A DNA stretch of 64,000 bases from Erythrobacter donghaensis (GCF_002155425.1 NZ_MUYG01000004.1:1-64000), one strand, 5' to 3'. Counted from the first letter of the stretch, positions 7,862 through 16,715 are shown. Notes: generated by a model not told the origin, from the sequence alone. Program-made: numbers and translations.

Positions 7862-8638
7862 ATGACATTCCAATCCGAAATCGCCCGTGAACTGCCCTTT
7901 CTGCGCCGCTACGCGCGCATGTTGACCGGGACGCAGGAGGCTGGCGATGCCGCCGTCCGCGAAACCCTGCAGGTACTGATCGCCGCACCCGAAGAACTAC
8001 GCTCGGACACCGCGCCGCGCGTGGAACTCTACCGGGTCTTCCACAAGCTGTGGGGAGACACCTCGCTGCGCTCGATCGATCTGCCCACCGCGGTGATCGG
8101 CGCGCTGCCCCATGCCGCGCGCAAGGCGCTGCTGCTGACAACGATCGAAGGCTTCACCCATGCCGAAACGGCGGTGATCCTCGATCTCGATGAGGACGAG
8201 TTGCGCGATCGCATCGCCGAGGCGCGCGAAGCGGTCAACGCGATGCTGTCGTCGCGGGTGATGGTGATCGAGGACGAGGCCGTAATCGCGCTGCATCTCA
8301 AGCAGCTGCTGATCGGCATGGGCAATGATGTCGCCGCAGTCGCACGCACTGCGAGCGAGGCGATTGCCGCCGCGCGCGATGTGCGGCCCGAGCTGATCCT
8401 CGCCGACATCAATCTTGCCGACGGGTCGAGCGGGATCGACGCGGTCGACCAGATCCTTACCGAGATGACGGTTCCGGTGATCTTCATCACCGCCTTCCCG
8501 GAAAAGCTGCTGACCGGCGACCGGCGCGAACCGGCCTATGTGATCGCCAAGCCGTTCAATCCCGACGATGTCGCCGCCACGGTGCTTCAGGCGCTGCTGG
8601 TCAGCCGTGAAACCATCGCCCGTCCCGAGCCTGTCTGA
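7862..8638 (+). CDS. phyR: PhyR anti-anti-sigma response regulator
   Basis: The 258-residue protein has an N-terminal EcfG-like sigma domain (about residues 1-130) without DNA-binding ability expected, joined to a C-terminal receiver (RVMVIEDEAVIALHLKQLL onward). The phosphoacceptor is Asp182 in LILADINLADGSSG. The conserved Thr and Lys regions are FITAFPEKLL and YVIAKPFNPDD, a PhyR-type variant of the receiver face. On phosphorylation the sigma-like domain is exposed and captures NepR, freeing EcfG. Two HisKA_2-type kinases follow immediately and are candidates for its phosphodonors. A GGAAC promoter lies upstream. Confidence 0.95.
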   Translation: MTFQSEIARELPFLRRYARMLTGTQEAGDAAVRETLQVLIAAPEELRSDTAPRVELYRVFHKLWGDTSLRSIDLPTAVIGALPHAARKALLLTTIEGFTHAETAVILDLDEDELRDRIAEAREAVNAMLSSRVMVIEDEAVIALHLKQLLIGMGNDVAAVARTASEAIAAARDVRPELILADINLADGSSGIDAVDQILTEMTVPVIFITAFPEKLLTGDRREPAYVIAKPFNPDDVAATVLQALLVSRETIARPEPV

Positions 8639-8747
8639 GCCAGAGCAAGCACGGCGCGAAGCGTCGTCTTGCCGGGGCAATCCTGCCCGCCGCGCCCGTG
8701 CCCGGCTGCGAAACACGCAGCCGGTCGGCCGCGTATCAAGTTGAACC

Positions 8748-9773
8748 ATGACAATCCGACCTTTCGACCTGCGCTTGCTCTACCTGCCCGATCCCGCCCG
8801 CGAGGATCGGGGTCTGGTGCAGGCGCTGGCCGAGAAGGGGTTCGATGTCACCGCTATGCCCGGTCTGGATCGCGGCCTGCCCGAAGGGATCGTGGCGGAT
8901 GCGGGCGTAGTGCTGATGGACGGCTCGCAGCTGCCGCACTGGCGGTGGCGGGCGGACGATCCGCCGGTGGTGGTTCTGCTGCCCGATAGCGATCCGGGTG
9001 CTGCCGCCGACGTGCTCGAGGTCGGTGCCAGCGACTGGGTCGCGGAGAGTGAGGGGCCGGATTTCGTGCGGCTGGTGGCCACCGTGCTGCTGCGTGCTGC
9101 CGCTGCCGACCGGACGGCCCGCGGGGCCCGGACGGCCGCCGACGACGCCGCCGTCATGCGCGAGCGGGCTGAGACCCTGTTCACCGAAATCCGCCACCGC
9201 ATCGCCAATTCCATGGCGCTGGTCGTGTCGGTGGCGCATCTGCAATCGGCAATGATGCCGCCCGGCCCCGGTCGCCGCGCGCTCGACGATTTCGCCGACC
9301 GGGTGCTGGCCATCGCGCAGGTGCACAAGGGGCTCTACACCGCATTCAATGTCGGTGCGGTCGCGCTCGATGCCTATCTCGGCGGGGTCGCGCGGGAGCT
9401 TCAGCGTAAGCATGTCGGGCGGCGCGCGTTGAGCGGGATTGTGTTCGAGGGCGATCCGATTACCGGATCGGTCGACACCGCGATTTCGCTCGGGGTGGTC
9501 CTGTCCGAACTGGTCTCGAACGCCGCGCGCCACGCCTATGGCGACGAGCAGCGCGGCGAGGTGCGCGTGACGCTGCGGCGGGTCAGTGCGCTCGAAGCCG
9601 CTCTGATTGTCGAGGATGACGGGGCTGGTGTCGCGCATGGCGAAGCTTTTGCCGAAGGGCTCGGGTCGCAGCTTGTCGCGGTTCTCGCGCATGGGGTGGG
9701 CGGGCACTTCACCTTGCGCCCGCGCGAACGTGGCACCACGGCGGTGCTTACCTTCTCGACGGTCGAGCCCTGA
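8748..9773 (+). CDS. HisKA_2/HWE-type histidine kinase with pseudo-receiver N-terminus
   Basis: In this 341-residue cytoplasmic kinase, residues 1-120 look like a receiver fold (LRLLYLPDPAREDRG, VVLMDGSQLPHWRW, PPVVVLLPDSD, VLEVGASDWVAE). The usual acidic pocket is poorly kept, so it is probably a pseudo-receiver. The phosphorylated His is His150 in EIRHRIANSMALV. The ATP domain carries VLSELVSNAARHAYGD (N box) and VEDDGAGVA (G1). No membrane segment is seen. Its place right after phyR makes it a plausible regulator or kinase of the stress switch. Confidence 0.85.
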   Translation: MTIRPFDLRLLYLPDPAREDRGLVQALAEKGFDVTAMPGLDRGLPEGIVADAGVVLMDGSQLPHWRWRADDPPVVVLLPDSDPGAAADVLEVGASDWVAESEGPDFVRLVATVLLRAAAADRTARGARTAADDAAVMRERAETLFTEIRHRIANSMALVVSVAHLQSAMMPPGPGRRALDDFADRVLAIAQVHKGLYTAFNVGAVALDAYLGGVARELQRKHVGRRALSGIVFEGDPITGSVDTAISLGVVLSELVSNAARHAYGDEQRGEVRVTLRRVSALEAALIVEDDGAGVAHGEAFAEGLGSQLVAVLAHGVGGHFTLRPRERGTTAVLTFSTVEP

Positions 9774-9775
9774 GA

Positions 9776-9793
9776 GGCCACGACGTCGTGGCC
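9776..9793. repeat. 18-bp perfect palindrome
   Basis: GGCCACGACGTCGTGGCC is self-complementary and lies just after the first kinase stop codon. There is no following T run, so it may be a weak terminator, an RNA stability hairpin or a protein-binding site. Confidence 0.5.
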
Positions 9794-9856
9794 GAGCCAA
9801 CATTTGTTACATATATTGGATTCGCCAAGCGCAAGTGCGAGTTGTAGGGCGACACG

Positions 9857-11329
9857 ATGGCCGATCAGCGCGTTCTCGACATTATCGACGCAGGTCGCCT
9901 GCTTTACACCGCGAGTCCCTCGCCGATGCTGATCTATGCCCCTGATCTGACGCTGCTCTATGCCAACGCGGCCTATGAACGCATGATCGGACGAAAAGCG
10001 GAGGATCTCATCGGCCGCCACATGTTCGATGCCTTCCCCCCCGGCCCGGGCGGCGACGAAACCAACGCGGTGGGGATCATCGAAGATACGGTCGCGCAGA
10101 TGGAGCAGTCCGACGATCCGGTGATCATTCCCGAATTGCAGCACGATCTGCCCAACGAGTCGGGCGAGTTCGAGGATCGGTTCTGGTCGGTGGTGCAATG
10201 GCCGATCCGGCAGGATGGCAAGCTGGCCGCGATCGTGCAGCGGTCGGAGGACATTACCGTCCAGATCCGCCAGCGCCGGTTGATGGAGACTGTGCGGCAA
10301 TCGGCCGAGGCCGTTTCCGGCATGTCGTTCTTTTCGTACAATCCGGTCACCGACCGCTTTGCGCGCGGTGCCGAGATCGACGCGATGTTCGGTTTCGAAC
10401 CGGATGAGGCCGGGCCCATGGCTGCGCCGTTCTTCGCACGGATCCTGCCCGAAGATCTGCCCGCCGTGCATCAGGAGGTCGATCGCGCCTTTGCGGGCGG
10501 GGCGGGCACCAATGCTGCCTATGATTACCGCGTGGCGATCCCCGGCGATCCGCGCCTGCGCTATATCCGGGTGCGGGCCGGGGTGGAGCGTGATCCGAAG
10601 GACGGCATTCTCAAACTGTTCGGTGCCTTTGTCGATCTGACCGATCTCGAAAACTCGCGCCAGCAGCTGCGCGAATTGTCTGAACGCAATGCCGCTCTGG
10701 TGATGGAGAGCAACCACCGCATCAAGAACTCGCTGGCGATTGCCTCGGCGATGCTGTCGTACCCGATGCAGGCGAGCCAGGATCCGGTGGTCAGGCAGAC
10801 ATTGTCGGCGGCCTCGACCCGGATCATGGCGATCGCCGATGTGCATGGCGAGCTGTTCGGCGACACCGGGGTCGAATGGGTCGATGCCGGTCGTCTGCTG
10901 GAACGCTTCGCCCGAAGCTTCGCGCGCACCGTGGATCATGAAGGCGCCACGTCCCGGATTGCGATTACCACGCAGCGCGTGATGCTGCCGTCGCGCTATG
11001 CGGTCACGATGGCGCTGATGGTAAACGAATTGCTGACCAACGCGGTCAAATACGGCCTGTCGGAGGGTGGCGGCTGCGATGTCAGGGTCGATCTTTCCGC
11101 GACCACCGGCATGGCGCATCTCGCGGTCGAAAACGCGGTGGCGGACGAAAGATTCGCGCAGATCGTCTCCGAAGGGGTCGGCACCGAACTGGTCCAGGCC
11201 TTTGCCGCCCAGCTGCGCGGCACGGTTGAGACGCGCGAGGACGAGGGGAGGTTCCGGGTGGCATTCGAATTTCCCATCCCTGACGAAGACGAAGCCACGC
11301 GCGAGGCCGATCCGCGCACCGCGCTCTGA
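9857..11329 (+). CDS. PAS-domain HisKA_2/HWE-type histidine kinase
   Basis: The protein has 490 residues and no membrane segment. An N-terminal PAS (about residues 10-130, [20 protein letters not shown] and [13 protein letters not shown]) and a second PAS/PAC (about 150-270, ending [20 protein letters not shown]) precede the dimerisation helix with His287 in [17 protein letters not shown]. The ATPase has [19 protein letters not shown] as N box and a degenerate G region ([14 protein letters not shown]). The PAS pair suggests sensing of a cytoplasmic cue such as redox or a small ligand. It lies next to phyR, so PhyR is the likely target. Confidence 0.88.
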   Translation: MADQRVLDIIDAGRLLYTASPSPMLIYAPDLTLLYANAAYERMIGRKAEDLIGRHMFDAFPPGPGGDETNAVGIIEDTVAQMEQSDDPVIIPELQHDLPNESGEFEDRFWSVVQWPIRQDGKLAAIVQRSEDITVQIRQRRLMETVRQSAEAVSGMSFFSYNPVTDRFARGAEIDAMFGFEPDEAGPMAAPFFARILPEDLPAVHQEVDRAFAGGAGTNAAYDYRVAIPGDPRLRYIRVRAGVERDPKDGILKLFGAFVDLTDLENSRQQLRELSERNAALVMESNHRIKNSLAIASAMLSYPMQASQDPVVRQTLSAASTRIMAIADVHGELFGDTGVEWVDAGRLLERFARSFARTVDHEGATSRIAITTQRVMLPSRYAVTMALMVNELLTNAVKYGLSEGGGCDVRVDLSATTGMAHLAVENAVADERFAQIVSEGVGTELVQAFAAQLRGTVETREDEGRFRVAFEFPIPDEDEATREADPRTAL

Positions 11330-11403
11330 ATTGCGCTCCGAAGCCCCTGCGCCGCAGGCCGTGCCGGGAAAGGGTCAGTCCGAGTGGCCCGGCCACCGCC
11401 GGT

Positions 11404-11429
11404 GGAACATTTGCCCCGCCATCCTCTTG
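11404..11429 (+). promoter_or_regulatory. Candidate EcfG promoter of the DUF1328 gene
   Basis: GGAAC (11404-11408), 18-nt spacer, TTG (11427-11429), 31 bp before the start codon at 11461. Confidence 0.6.
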
Positions 11430-11460
11430 TTTCGTTCATACACGTAACAGGAGAAGCACC

Positions 11461-11616
11461 ATGTTTAACTGGGCAATCGCATTTCTGATCATCGCCGTCG
11501 TCGCCGCCCTTCTTGGTTTCGGCGGAGTCGCCGGCGCAGCCACCAACATCGCCTTCATCGTCGCCATCGTGGCGCTGGTGCTGGCCGTGTTCGGCTTCAT
11601 GCGTCGCCGCGCATAA
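11461..11616 (+). CDS. DUF1328 (YtjA-type) small membrane protein
   Basis: The 51-residue peptide consists almost entirely of two hydrophobic helices ([20 protein letters not shown] and [18 protein letters not shown]) with a basic tail (MRRRA). This is the pattern of the DUF1328/YtjA family of stress-induced small inner-membrane proteins. AGGAG lies 7 bp before the ATG. An EcfG-type promoter precedes it and a strong terminator follows, so it is a monocistronic stress gene. Molecular function is unknown for the family. Confidence 0.88.
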   Translation: MFNWAIAFLIIAVVAALLGFGGVAGAATNIAFIVAIVALVLAVFGFMRRRA

Positions 11617-11649
11617 AGAGCCGGCAAGGCAAGACTTTTGCCAAGCTAG

Positions 11650-11682
11650 AGCGGGGTGCCCGAGCGGGCGCCCCGCTTTTTT
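11650..11682 (+). terminator. Terminator of the DUF1328 gene
   Basis: A 12-bp stem (AGCGGGGTGCCC / GGGCGCCCCGCT, one G-T pair) is followed by six T, 34 bp after the stop codon. Confidence 0.85.
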
Positions 11683-11728
11683 GTGTGCAGTGCGGGGCGA
11701 GCGGTGAGAAGGCAGCCGGGCAGGCGCC

Positions 11729-12484
11729 TCACCACATCAGATCGGCGCCGTACAGATAGGCCGGATCGAACTGGGCGTACTGCTTCAGATTGTCCCAATC
11801 ATTGGCATACAGCGTCCCGCGGCGGATTTCGGCCAGCTCGATCTCGCGCAACTTGGCCACCGCGCGGTTGGCGTGAACAGCGCTGACGCCGCACATGTCG
11901 GCGAGGTCGAACTGGGTAAAGGGCGCGCGCACCACGCTATCTTCCGCCCGCCTGGTGAAGGCCAGACGGGTGTGAAGCTCGCAATAGATATGCGCGATCC
12001 GGCGCGGGGCATCGTGCTGTTCGAGCATCTGGATCCAGCGGCGGTGCACGGCGGCATCGAGCAGCGAGGCAAACCACAGCGCCCGCGCCAGCGTGGGACG
12101 GGTTTCGAAGGCGTGCCCGATCGCGGCATGATCGACCTCGACCAGTTCGACATTGCCGACCGCAACGATGTCATGATCCAGCCGCCGCAGCGCAAAGCCT
12201 TGGAGGTCGACGAAATCGCCCGGAACGCACAGGCCGACGATCGAGCGCCGCTCGCCGCGCGCGATCGTGCGAAACATCAGCCCTTCGCGCAGCAGGCAGG
12301 CGTGGGTCAGCACCTTGCCGCGGCGCGTCAAGGTCTCCCGATCCCCCAGAACGAAGCGGTCGCCCGCCATCGCCTCGAGGTGATCGAGGTCCTCGCGCGC
12401 CATTTCATGCCGCAATCGTCCCGCCAGAAAGCTGCCGGTCAGCGGATGCTGCGGCCTGTCCGGCACCAAAATGTCCCTCGCCAT
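11729..12484 (-). CDS. Crp/Fnr-family transcriptional regulator (upstream paralogue of the pair)
   Basis: This protein of about 251 residues has an N-terminal cyclic-nucleotide-binding-like barrel (VLGDRETLTRRGKVLTHACL, VPGDFVDLQGFALRRLDHDI) and a C-terminal winged helix-turn-helix (TQFDLADMCGVSAVHANRAV). No Cys cluster for an iron-sulfur site is seen in the N-terminus. The ATG at 12484 (MARDILVPD) is preferred to the open frame up to 12571. It is paralogous over its whole length to the regulator encoded at 12644-13420 and lies in tandem with it. The effector and targets are unknown. Confidence 0.85.
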   Translation of the reverse strand: MARDILVPDRPQHPLTGSFLAGRLRHEMAREDLDHLEAMAGDRFVLGDRETLTRRGKVLTHACLLREGLMFRTIARGERRSIVGLCVPGDFVDLQGFALRRLDHDIVAVGNVELVEVDHAAIGHAFETRPTLARALWFASLLDAAVHRRWIQMLEQHDAPRRIAHIYCELHTRLAFTRRAEDSVVRAPFTQFDLADMCGVSAVHANRAVAKLREIELAEIRRGTLYANDWDNLKQYAQFDPAYLYGADLMW

Positions 12485-12540
12485 CCGTAAGGCGATAGGT
12501 GCGCGGTGGAACGAGCGTCTATTGACGGATGTTAACTTCA

Positions 12541-12555
12541 TTGCGGTTCTCGCAA
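12541..12555. promoter_or_regulatory. Fnr/Crp-like inverted repeat upstream of a Crp/Fnr gene
   Basis: TTGCG-N5-CGCAA is a perfect 15-bp dyad about 60 bp upstream of the start at 12484. Its shape resembles TTGAT-N4-ATCAA sites, so auto- or cross-regulation by the tandem paralogues is possible. Confidence 0.35.
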
Positions 12556-12643
12556 ATAAATTTGCAGTCACAACAAAGAAGCGGTCGAAAGCGGCGATGT
12601 GCCACGCCCCGTGCCAGTCAGCGCACGGGCTGCCGCACTTGCA

Positions 12644-13420
12644 TCAGGTGCAAATGTCCCGGCGCAGGCTGAGCGCGCCTTCGCCGTAGAGATAATCGGG
12701 CTCGAACCGGCCGAAATCCTCGAGCAGTGCCCGGTCGGCAATATCGACGCGGCCGCCGCGCATTTCGGCGATCCCGGAATCGCGCAGCTCGCCCATCGCG
12801 CGGTTGACGTGAACCGCGCTCGCGCCTGACAGCTCGGCCAGCGCCGCCTGAGTGAGCGGTGTGGCAAAGCCGCCCGCATCGCCCAGCCCCACCATCTCCA
12901 GCCTGCGCCACACCTCGGCAAAGATATGCGCGATCCGCCGCGCGGTGGTGAGCTGTTCCAGCTTCATCACCCATTCGCGGTGCATTGCCGCATCGAGCAG
13001 GGTCGAAAACCAGAACAGCCGGGCAAGATGCGGATGCTCCTTCATCACGAAAGCGATCCGGTCGTGCGGCACCAGGCCGAGCGTCACCGTGCCGATCGTA
13101 TCAATGTTGTGATCCAGCCGGCGCAGCGCGAAACAGTGCAGATCGACGAAATCGCCGGGAACGTGGAAACTCACCCCGTAGCGCTGCAACGGCCCGTCGA
13201 GCGTGCGCAGCACGAAGCCGTCGATCAGCATGGTCGATTGGGTGTAGACCTTGCCCTTTTCGAGAATGCGGGTCGGGCGGGTGAGGGTAACGGTCTCTTC
13301 GATCAGCGTTTCGAGTAGCGCCTTCTCGTCCGCCGACATGTCGTGGCGCAGACGGCCCATCAGGAACCGCCCGGTCTGGGGGTAGGCGGCGAGCTCGGCT
13401 GCGATGTCATCGGACTGCAT
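12644..13420 (-). CDS. Crp/Fnr-family transcriptional regulator (second paralogue)
   Basis: About 258 residues: a sensory barrel (LTRPTRILEKGKVYTQSTML, VPGDFVDLHCFALRRLDHNI) and a winged helix-turn-helix (TQAALAELSGASAVHVNRAM). The shared VPGDFVDL-x-x-FALRRLDH-x-I block shows recent common ancestry with the neighbouring regulator. The ATG at 13420 has GGGGTGAG upstream, so the 63 extra codons of open frame are rejected. Both genes sit between stress-linked genes, which suggests a role in redox or oxygen responses, but this is inference from position. Confidence 0.87.
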   Translation of the reverse strand: MQSDDIAAELAAYPQTGRFLMGRLRHDMSADEKALLETLIEETVTLTRPTRILEKGKVYTQSTMLIDGFVLRTLDGPLQRYGVSFHVPGDFVDLHCFALRRLDHNIDTIGTVTLGLVPHDRIAFVMKEHPHLARLFWFSTLLDAAMHREWVMKLEQLTTARRIAHIFAEVWRRLEMVGLGDAGGFATPLTQAALAELSGASAVHVNRAMGELRDSGIAEMRGGRVDIADRALLEDFGRFEPDYLYGEGALSLRRDICT

Positions 13421-13602
13421 AGGCTCACCCCCTTGTTCGTGTCGCACCCGCACACGCCGCCAGCTTGCAACACACGCACCATCCTGCGCAAGCGCGTTCA
13501 TGGCTGGCTGATGCATTATCGGGATACCGTGTGTCGTGCCCGATAGGGCCCGTCGTACGCAGGTTCCCAATCCAACATTTGTCAGTAAGTATCTACAAGA
13601 AC

Positions 13603-13628
13603 GGAACAATCATTCCGCGCCCCGCTTG
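13603..13628 (+). promoter_or_regulatory. Candidate EcfG promoter of the lone receiver gene
   Basis: GGAAC (13603-13607), 18-nt spacer, TTG (13626-13628) in GCTTG. The ATG at 13637 starts only 8 bp beyond, so the transcript may be leaderless or nearly so. Confidence 0.7.
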
Positions 13629-13636
13629 CTTCAACC

Positions 13637-14008
13637 ATGGAACAAGCCCCTGCCCCCCCACAGCGCATTCTGGTTGTCGAGGATCATCTGATCCTTGCGA
13701 TGCAGACCGCAAGCGTCCTCACCAGCATGGGCTGCCATGTGGTCGGCCCGATCACGTCGCTCAGCGATGCCATCACCGTCGTGGGGCTGCATCCGATCGA
13801 CGGGGCGGTGCTCGATTTCGATATCGGGGGCGAGCCGGTCAGCCCGCTCGCGCGGCTGCTTGATGAAAACGGAACGCCCTACATCATCTGCACCGGCACG
13901 CCCGAACAGGCGCGGGGCGCACTCGGACTGCACCCCGATCGCATCATGGAAAAGCCGGTGTTCCGGCCAAGGCTTGAAGAGCGTCTGCGCAGGCTGCTCG
14001 ACGCCTAG
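13637..14008 (+). CDS. Single-domain response regulator
   Basis: The 123-residue protein is only a receiver domain: acidic pocket VVEDHLILAMQ (residues 14-24), phosphoacceptor Asp60 in GAVLDFDIGGE, Thr region YIICTGTPEQA and Lys in RIMEKPVFRP. It lacks an output domain, as in stand-alone regulators that tune alphaproteobacterial stress phosphorelays. The EcfG-type promoter and proximity to phyR and two HisKA_2 kinases support a feedback or phosphate-sink role. This function is inferred. Confidence 0.9.
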   Translation: MEQAPAPPQRILVVEDHLILAMQTASVLTSMGCHVVGPITSLSDAITVVGLHPIDGAVLDFDIGGEPVSPLARLLDENGTPYIICTGTPEQARGALGLHPDRIMEKPVFRPRLEERLRRLLDA

Positions 14009-14012
14009 AGCC

Positions 14013-15473
14013 CTATTCGAGTGGTCGGCCCGCATCGAGAATATCCGCCTCAGCACCGCCGCCCTGCGCCCGCTCCTCGGCGACCTTGCGGGCGATATGG
14101 CTGTCTGCGCTCGTATCGATTTCCTCGCAAGGCGTGCGCGGTTTCGCCTGCGCCTTCGCGCTCTTGGCGGTGGCGTCGCCGCCACCTAGCTGTTGGTTGC
14201 CCGAAGCGATCGTGAGCGGTGTCGCACCATCGAAGCGCAGTCGGTAAATCGGTTCCGGCAGGCCAAATCCTTCGGCCTCAAGCACCTGCATCGTCGCCGC
14301 GATCGCACTGGTGCGCGCCTTGGGAAAGGCGGTCTGCGTCTGGTCGATCCAGGCGAGGAACCGGATCACGATATTGGAATCGCCGACCTCTTCGATAAAG
14401 GCCGTCGCCGCAGGATCGCTTAGCACGAAGGGCAGTTCGTTGAGCCGCGCGAGGCCGGTGGCGATGGCGGCTGCGGGATCATCCTCGGCATCGATCCCGA
14501 GCACGAAGGAAAAGCGCCGCTGCGGGTTGGTCGTGTAATTGAGGATTTCCGATTTGAACACGGTCGCATTGGGCACCCGCAGATGGTTGCCATCGAGCGT
14601 CATCAGGATCGTGGCGCGTGAGGTGAGACGGATGACGTGCCCTTCGAATTCGCCGATCACGACATGGTCGTTGGCGCGAAAGGGCTGCCGGATCGAAAGC
14701 ATGATGCTGGAGACGTAGTTGTCGACCGTGTCGCGGATCGCAAAACCGACGGCGAGGCCGATCACCCCGGCACTCCCGAGGATGGCCCCGAGCAAAGCGG
14801 TCGCCTCGAGCAGGTCGAGTGCGAGGATCAGCCCGATGATGACGAACACCACGCGCACCCCGGTAGCGACCAGTTCCGCAAGGAAGGCATTGGGTGTGAT
14901 AGCGCGCCACAAACCTGTAAACCGCGCCAGCAGGCCGCCCAGAATCCAGAACCCGGCCACCAGCGCCAGTGCCAGCCCCAAGAGGGGCAGGCCCGCACTG
15001 ATGGTGTCCAACCTGTCGGACAGCTGTGTCGTCAGCGGGTCGATCTTGCCCGCGACGGCGAGGTCACGCTCCAACCCGTTCTGAACCGTCACCACCCCGG
15101 CCACCCGCGCTGCGATACGTTCTGCACGTTCGATATCGGCGTTGGTCGCCACCGTCCCGCTAAGCGTGACCACGCCCGATTTGACCTCTACCGCGATGCC
15201 TGCAAGCGGGTCGATTTCGGCAAAGATGCCATTGAGGCGCTCGGCAATGGCGGCATCGGTGGGTGTGGCGTCGGCAGCCTCGATCACCGGTTTGGGATCG
15301 GCGGTGGCTTCGCCGGCTGTGTTCTCCGGAATGAGCTGGGCGCTGGCGGGAGTAGGGGCGAGGCTTGCCGCGATCAGTAGCGCAAGCGCGGCGAGATCGG
15401 ACAAAGCGCCTGATTGGGGCGCGGCGATCCTGCGGCCACGGCGGGCAGGCAGACAGAACGAGAGCAGTTGCAT
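14013..15473 (-). CDS. BON-domain mechanosensitive channel of the MscS family
   Basis: The protein is about 486 residues long. After a signal/anchor segment, a periplasmic BON-like domain (about residues 75-145, VEVKSGVVTLSGTVATNADI) precedes several membrane helices. The MscS pore helix and beta domain follow (GSAGVIGLAVGFAIRDTVDN, QPFRANDHVVIGEFEGHV, GNHLRVPNATVFKSEI). A charged tail ends the protein. It would release solutes upon hypo-osmotic tension, with the BON domain contacting the envelope. The ATG at 15473 is preferred because the TTG at 15488 lies inside the promoter. A GGAAC-N18-TTG promoter is 13 bp upstream. Confidence 0.88.
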   Translation of the reverse strand: MQLLSFCLPARRGRRIAAPQSGALSDLAALALLIAASLAPTPASAQLIPENTAGEATADPKPVIEAADATPTDAAIAERLNGIFAEIDPLAGIAVEVKSGVVTLSGTVATNADIERAERIAARVAGVVTVQNGLERDLAVAGKIDPLTTQLSDRLDTISAGLPLLGLALALVAGFWILGGLLARFTGLWRAITPNAFLAELVATGVRVVFVIIGLILALDLLEATALLGAILGSAGVIGLAVGFAIRDTVDNYVSSIMLSIRQPFRANDHVVIGEFEGHVIRLTSRATILMTLDGNHLRVPNATVFKSEILNYTTNPQRRFSFVLGIDAEDDPAAAIATGLARLNELPFVLSDPAATAFIEEVGDSNIVIRFLAWIDQTQTAFPKARTSAIAATMQVLEAEGFGLPEPIYRLRFDGATPLTIASGNQQLGGGDATAKSAKAQAKPRTPCEEIDTSADSHIARKVAEERAQGGGAEADILDAGRPLE

Positions 15474-15485
15474 ATTACCAAAGGC

Positions 15486-15511
15486 CAAGCCCCCGGCGCG
15501 ATGAATGTTCC
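15486..15511 (-). promoter_or_regulatory. Candidate EcfG promoter of the BON-MscS gene
   Basis: On the minus strand GGAAC (15511-15507), 18 nt and TTG (15488-15486) in GCTTG. The very short distance to the ATG at 15473 resembles the receiver gene at 13637. Confidence 0.7.
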
Positions 15512-15544
15512 GCTTGCGCCGAGCCTTTCGGGAATTGAACTGCC

Positions 15545-15967
15545 TCAGTCGCCGACGAAATCGCCCGGCGTGCCTTCATGGGGGGCTTCGTAGGTCGCCC
15601 AGGTCGCGCCGGTCGGCGGCGCATCGGGCGTGCCGGCGGGGCCGCGCACTTCACCCGGCTCGCCGGTCCGCAAGCGGTGCAGGTGGACCTTGGCGATCAT
15701 GTTCGCGCTGATCGGCGCGGTGACGAACAGGAACACCGACACGAGGATTTCGTGGGTGGTCCACACGCCCTCGGCCAGCTGGAACCACGCCACTGATGCC
15801 ACCAGCATCGCGCCCAGCCCCAGCGTGGTCGCCTTGGTCGGCCCGTGCAGCCGTTCCATCAGCGAGGGCAGGCGCACCATCCCCCAGCTGCCGATCAGCG
15901 CAAAGCTGGCGCCCAGCACGATCAGCGCGCTCACCAGAAGCTCGACGAGGAAGGGTGCATCGCTCAT
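15545..15967 (-). CDS. mnhG: Mrp/Mnh Na+/H+ antiporter subunit G
   Basis: This protein of about 140 residues has three hydrophobic helices (VELLVSALIVLGASFALIGS, TTLGLGAMLVASVAWFQLAE, ILVSVFLFVTAPISANMIAK) and the family motif GMVRLPSLMERLHGPTKATT. It is the last gene of the mrp operon, and its ATG overlaps the subunit F stop by 4 bp. The C-terminal 30 residues are a Pro/Gly-rich tail. It is an accessory membrane subunit required for assembly of the multi-subunit antiporter. Confidence 0.93.
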   Translation of the reverse strand: MSDAPFLVELLVSALIVLGASFALIGSWGMVRLPSLMERLHGPTKATTLGLGAMLVASVAWFQLAEGVWTTHEILVSVFLFVTAPISANMIAKVHLHRLRTGEPGEVRGPAGTPDAPPTGATWATYEAPHEGTPGDFVGD

Positions 15968-16233
15968 TCGATGATGTCCCCCCGCAGCAGGAACTTGGCG
16001 TAGGACACCGTACCGACAAAGCCCACCATCGCCAGCAGCAGCGCGGCCTCGAAGGCGGTTTCGCTGCCGCGCGCGATCCCGGCGAGCACGATCAGCCCGA
16101 TGACATTGATCACCATGGTATCGAGCGCGAGGATCCGGTCGGTCACGCCCGGCCCCTTGAACAGGCGCCACAGGTTCAACGCCAGCGCGATGCCGAGGCC
16201 TGCGAAGCCGAAGGCGAGCGCACCTGCGATCAT
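15964..16233 (-). CDS. mnhF: Mrp/Mnh antiporter subunit F
   Basis: The 89-residue protein has three membrane helices and the typical GPGVTDRILALDTMVINVIG motif between helices 1 and 2. It overlaps subunit E upstream and subunit G downstream by 4 bp each. It is a small structural subunit in the inner-membrane Mrp complex. Confidence 0.93.
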   Translation of the reverse strand: MIAGALAFGFAGLGIALALNLWRLFKGPGVTDRILALDTMVINVIGLIVLAGIARGSETAFEAALLLAMVGFVGTVSYAKFLLRGDIIE

Positions 16234-16715
16234 GCGTAAATCTCCTTCAGCCGGCGCTCGTAGCGCGCCTTGATCTTGGCGACCTCCGCCGCCGGATCGG
16301 TCGCGTGGAGCGCATGGACGAGCAGATATTTCCCGCAGGCCGAGACATCGGCCGACACCGTGCCCGGCGTCAGGCTGATGGTGCCGGCAAACACCGTGAT
16401 CGCCTCGGGCGTGTCGAGTTCGAGCGGGATCGTCAGCCATGCAGGGCGAAGCTTGCGATTGGGCTTGAACAGGATGATCGCGGCGACCTCGAAATTGGCG
16501 ACGACGATATCCCACAGCACAAGGCCGCAATAGGCAAGGCCGGGGATGAAGCGCACGTGAGGGCGGCCCGGCCACCAAGGCGCGGTGAAGATCGGCACCA
16601 CGATCCCGAACACCAGCGCCAGGAACAGCGTGCCGAAGCTGACATCGTTGACCATCACCACCCACATCGCGATCAGCAGGGCGGAGAGGCCGGGGTGGGG
16701 GAACAGGCGGCTCAT
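16230..16715 (-). CDS. mnhE: Mrp/Mnh antiporter subunit E
   Basis: At 161 residues it has N-terminal membrane helices (SALLIAMWVVMVNDVSFGTL) and a C-terminal cytoplasmic segment. The family signature FAGTISLTPGTVSADVS is present, as is LLVHALHATDP near the C-terminus. It overlaps subunit D upstream (ATGA). It stabilises the complex; no ion-translocating residue is expected here. Confidence 0.93.
   Translation of the reverse strand: MSRLFPHPGLSALLIAMWVVMVNDVSFGTLFLALVFGIVVPIFTAPWWPGRPHVRFIPGLAYCGLVLWDIVVANFEVAAIILFKPNRKLRPAWLTIPLELDTPEAITVFAGTISLTPGTVSADVSACGKYLLVHALHATDPAAEVAKIKARYERRLKEIYA

Noticed and set aside
12495..12520. GGAAC with a TGTT at the -10 distance on the plus strand
   Set aside because: It points toward the 3' end of a minus-strand gene with no plus-strand gene to express.
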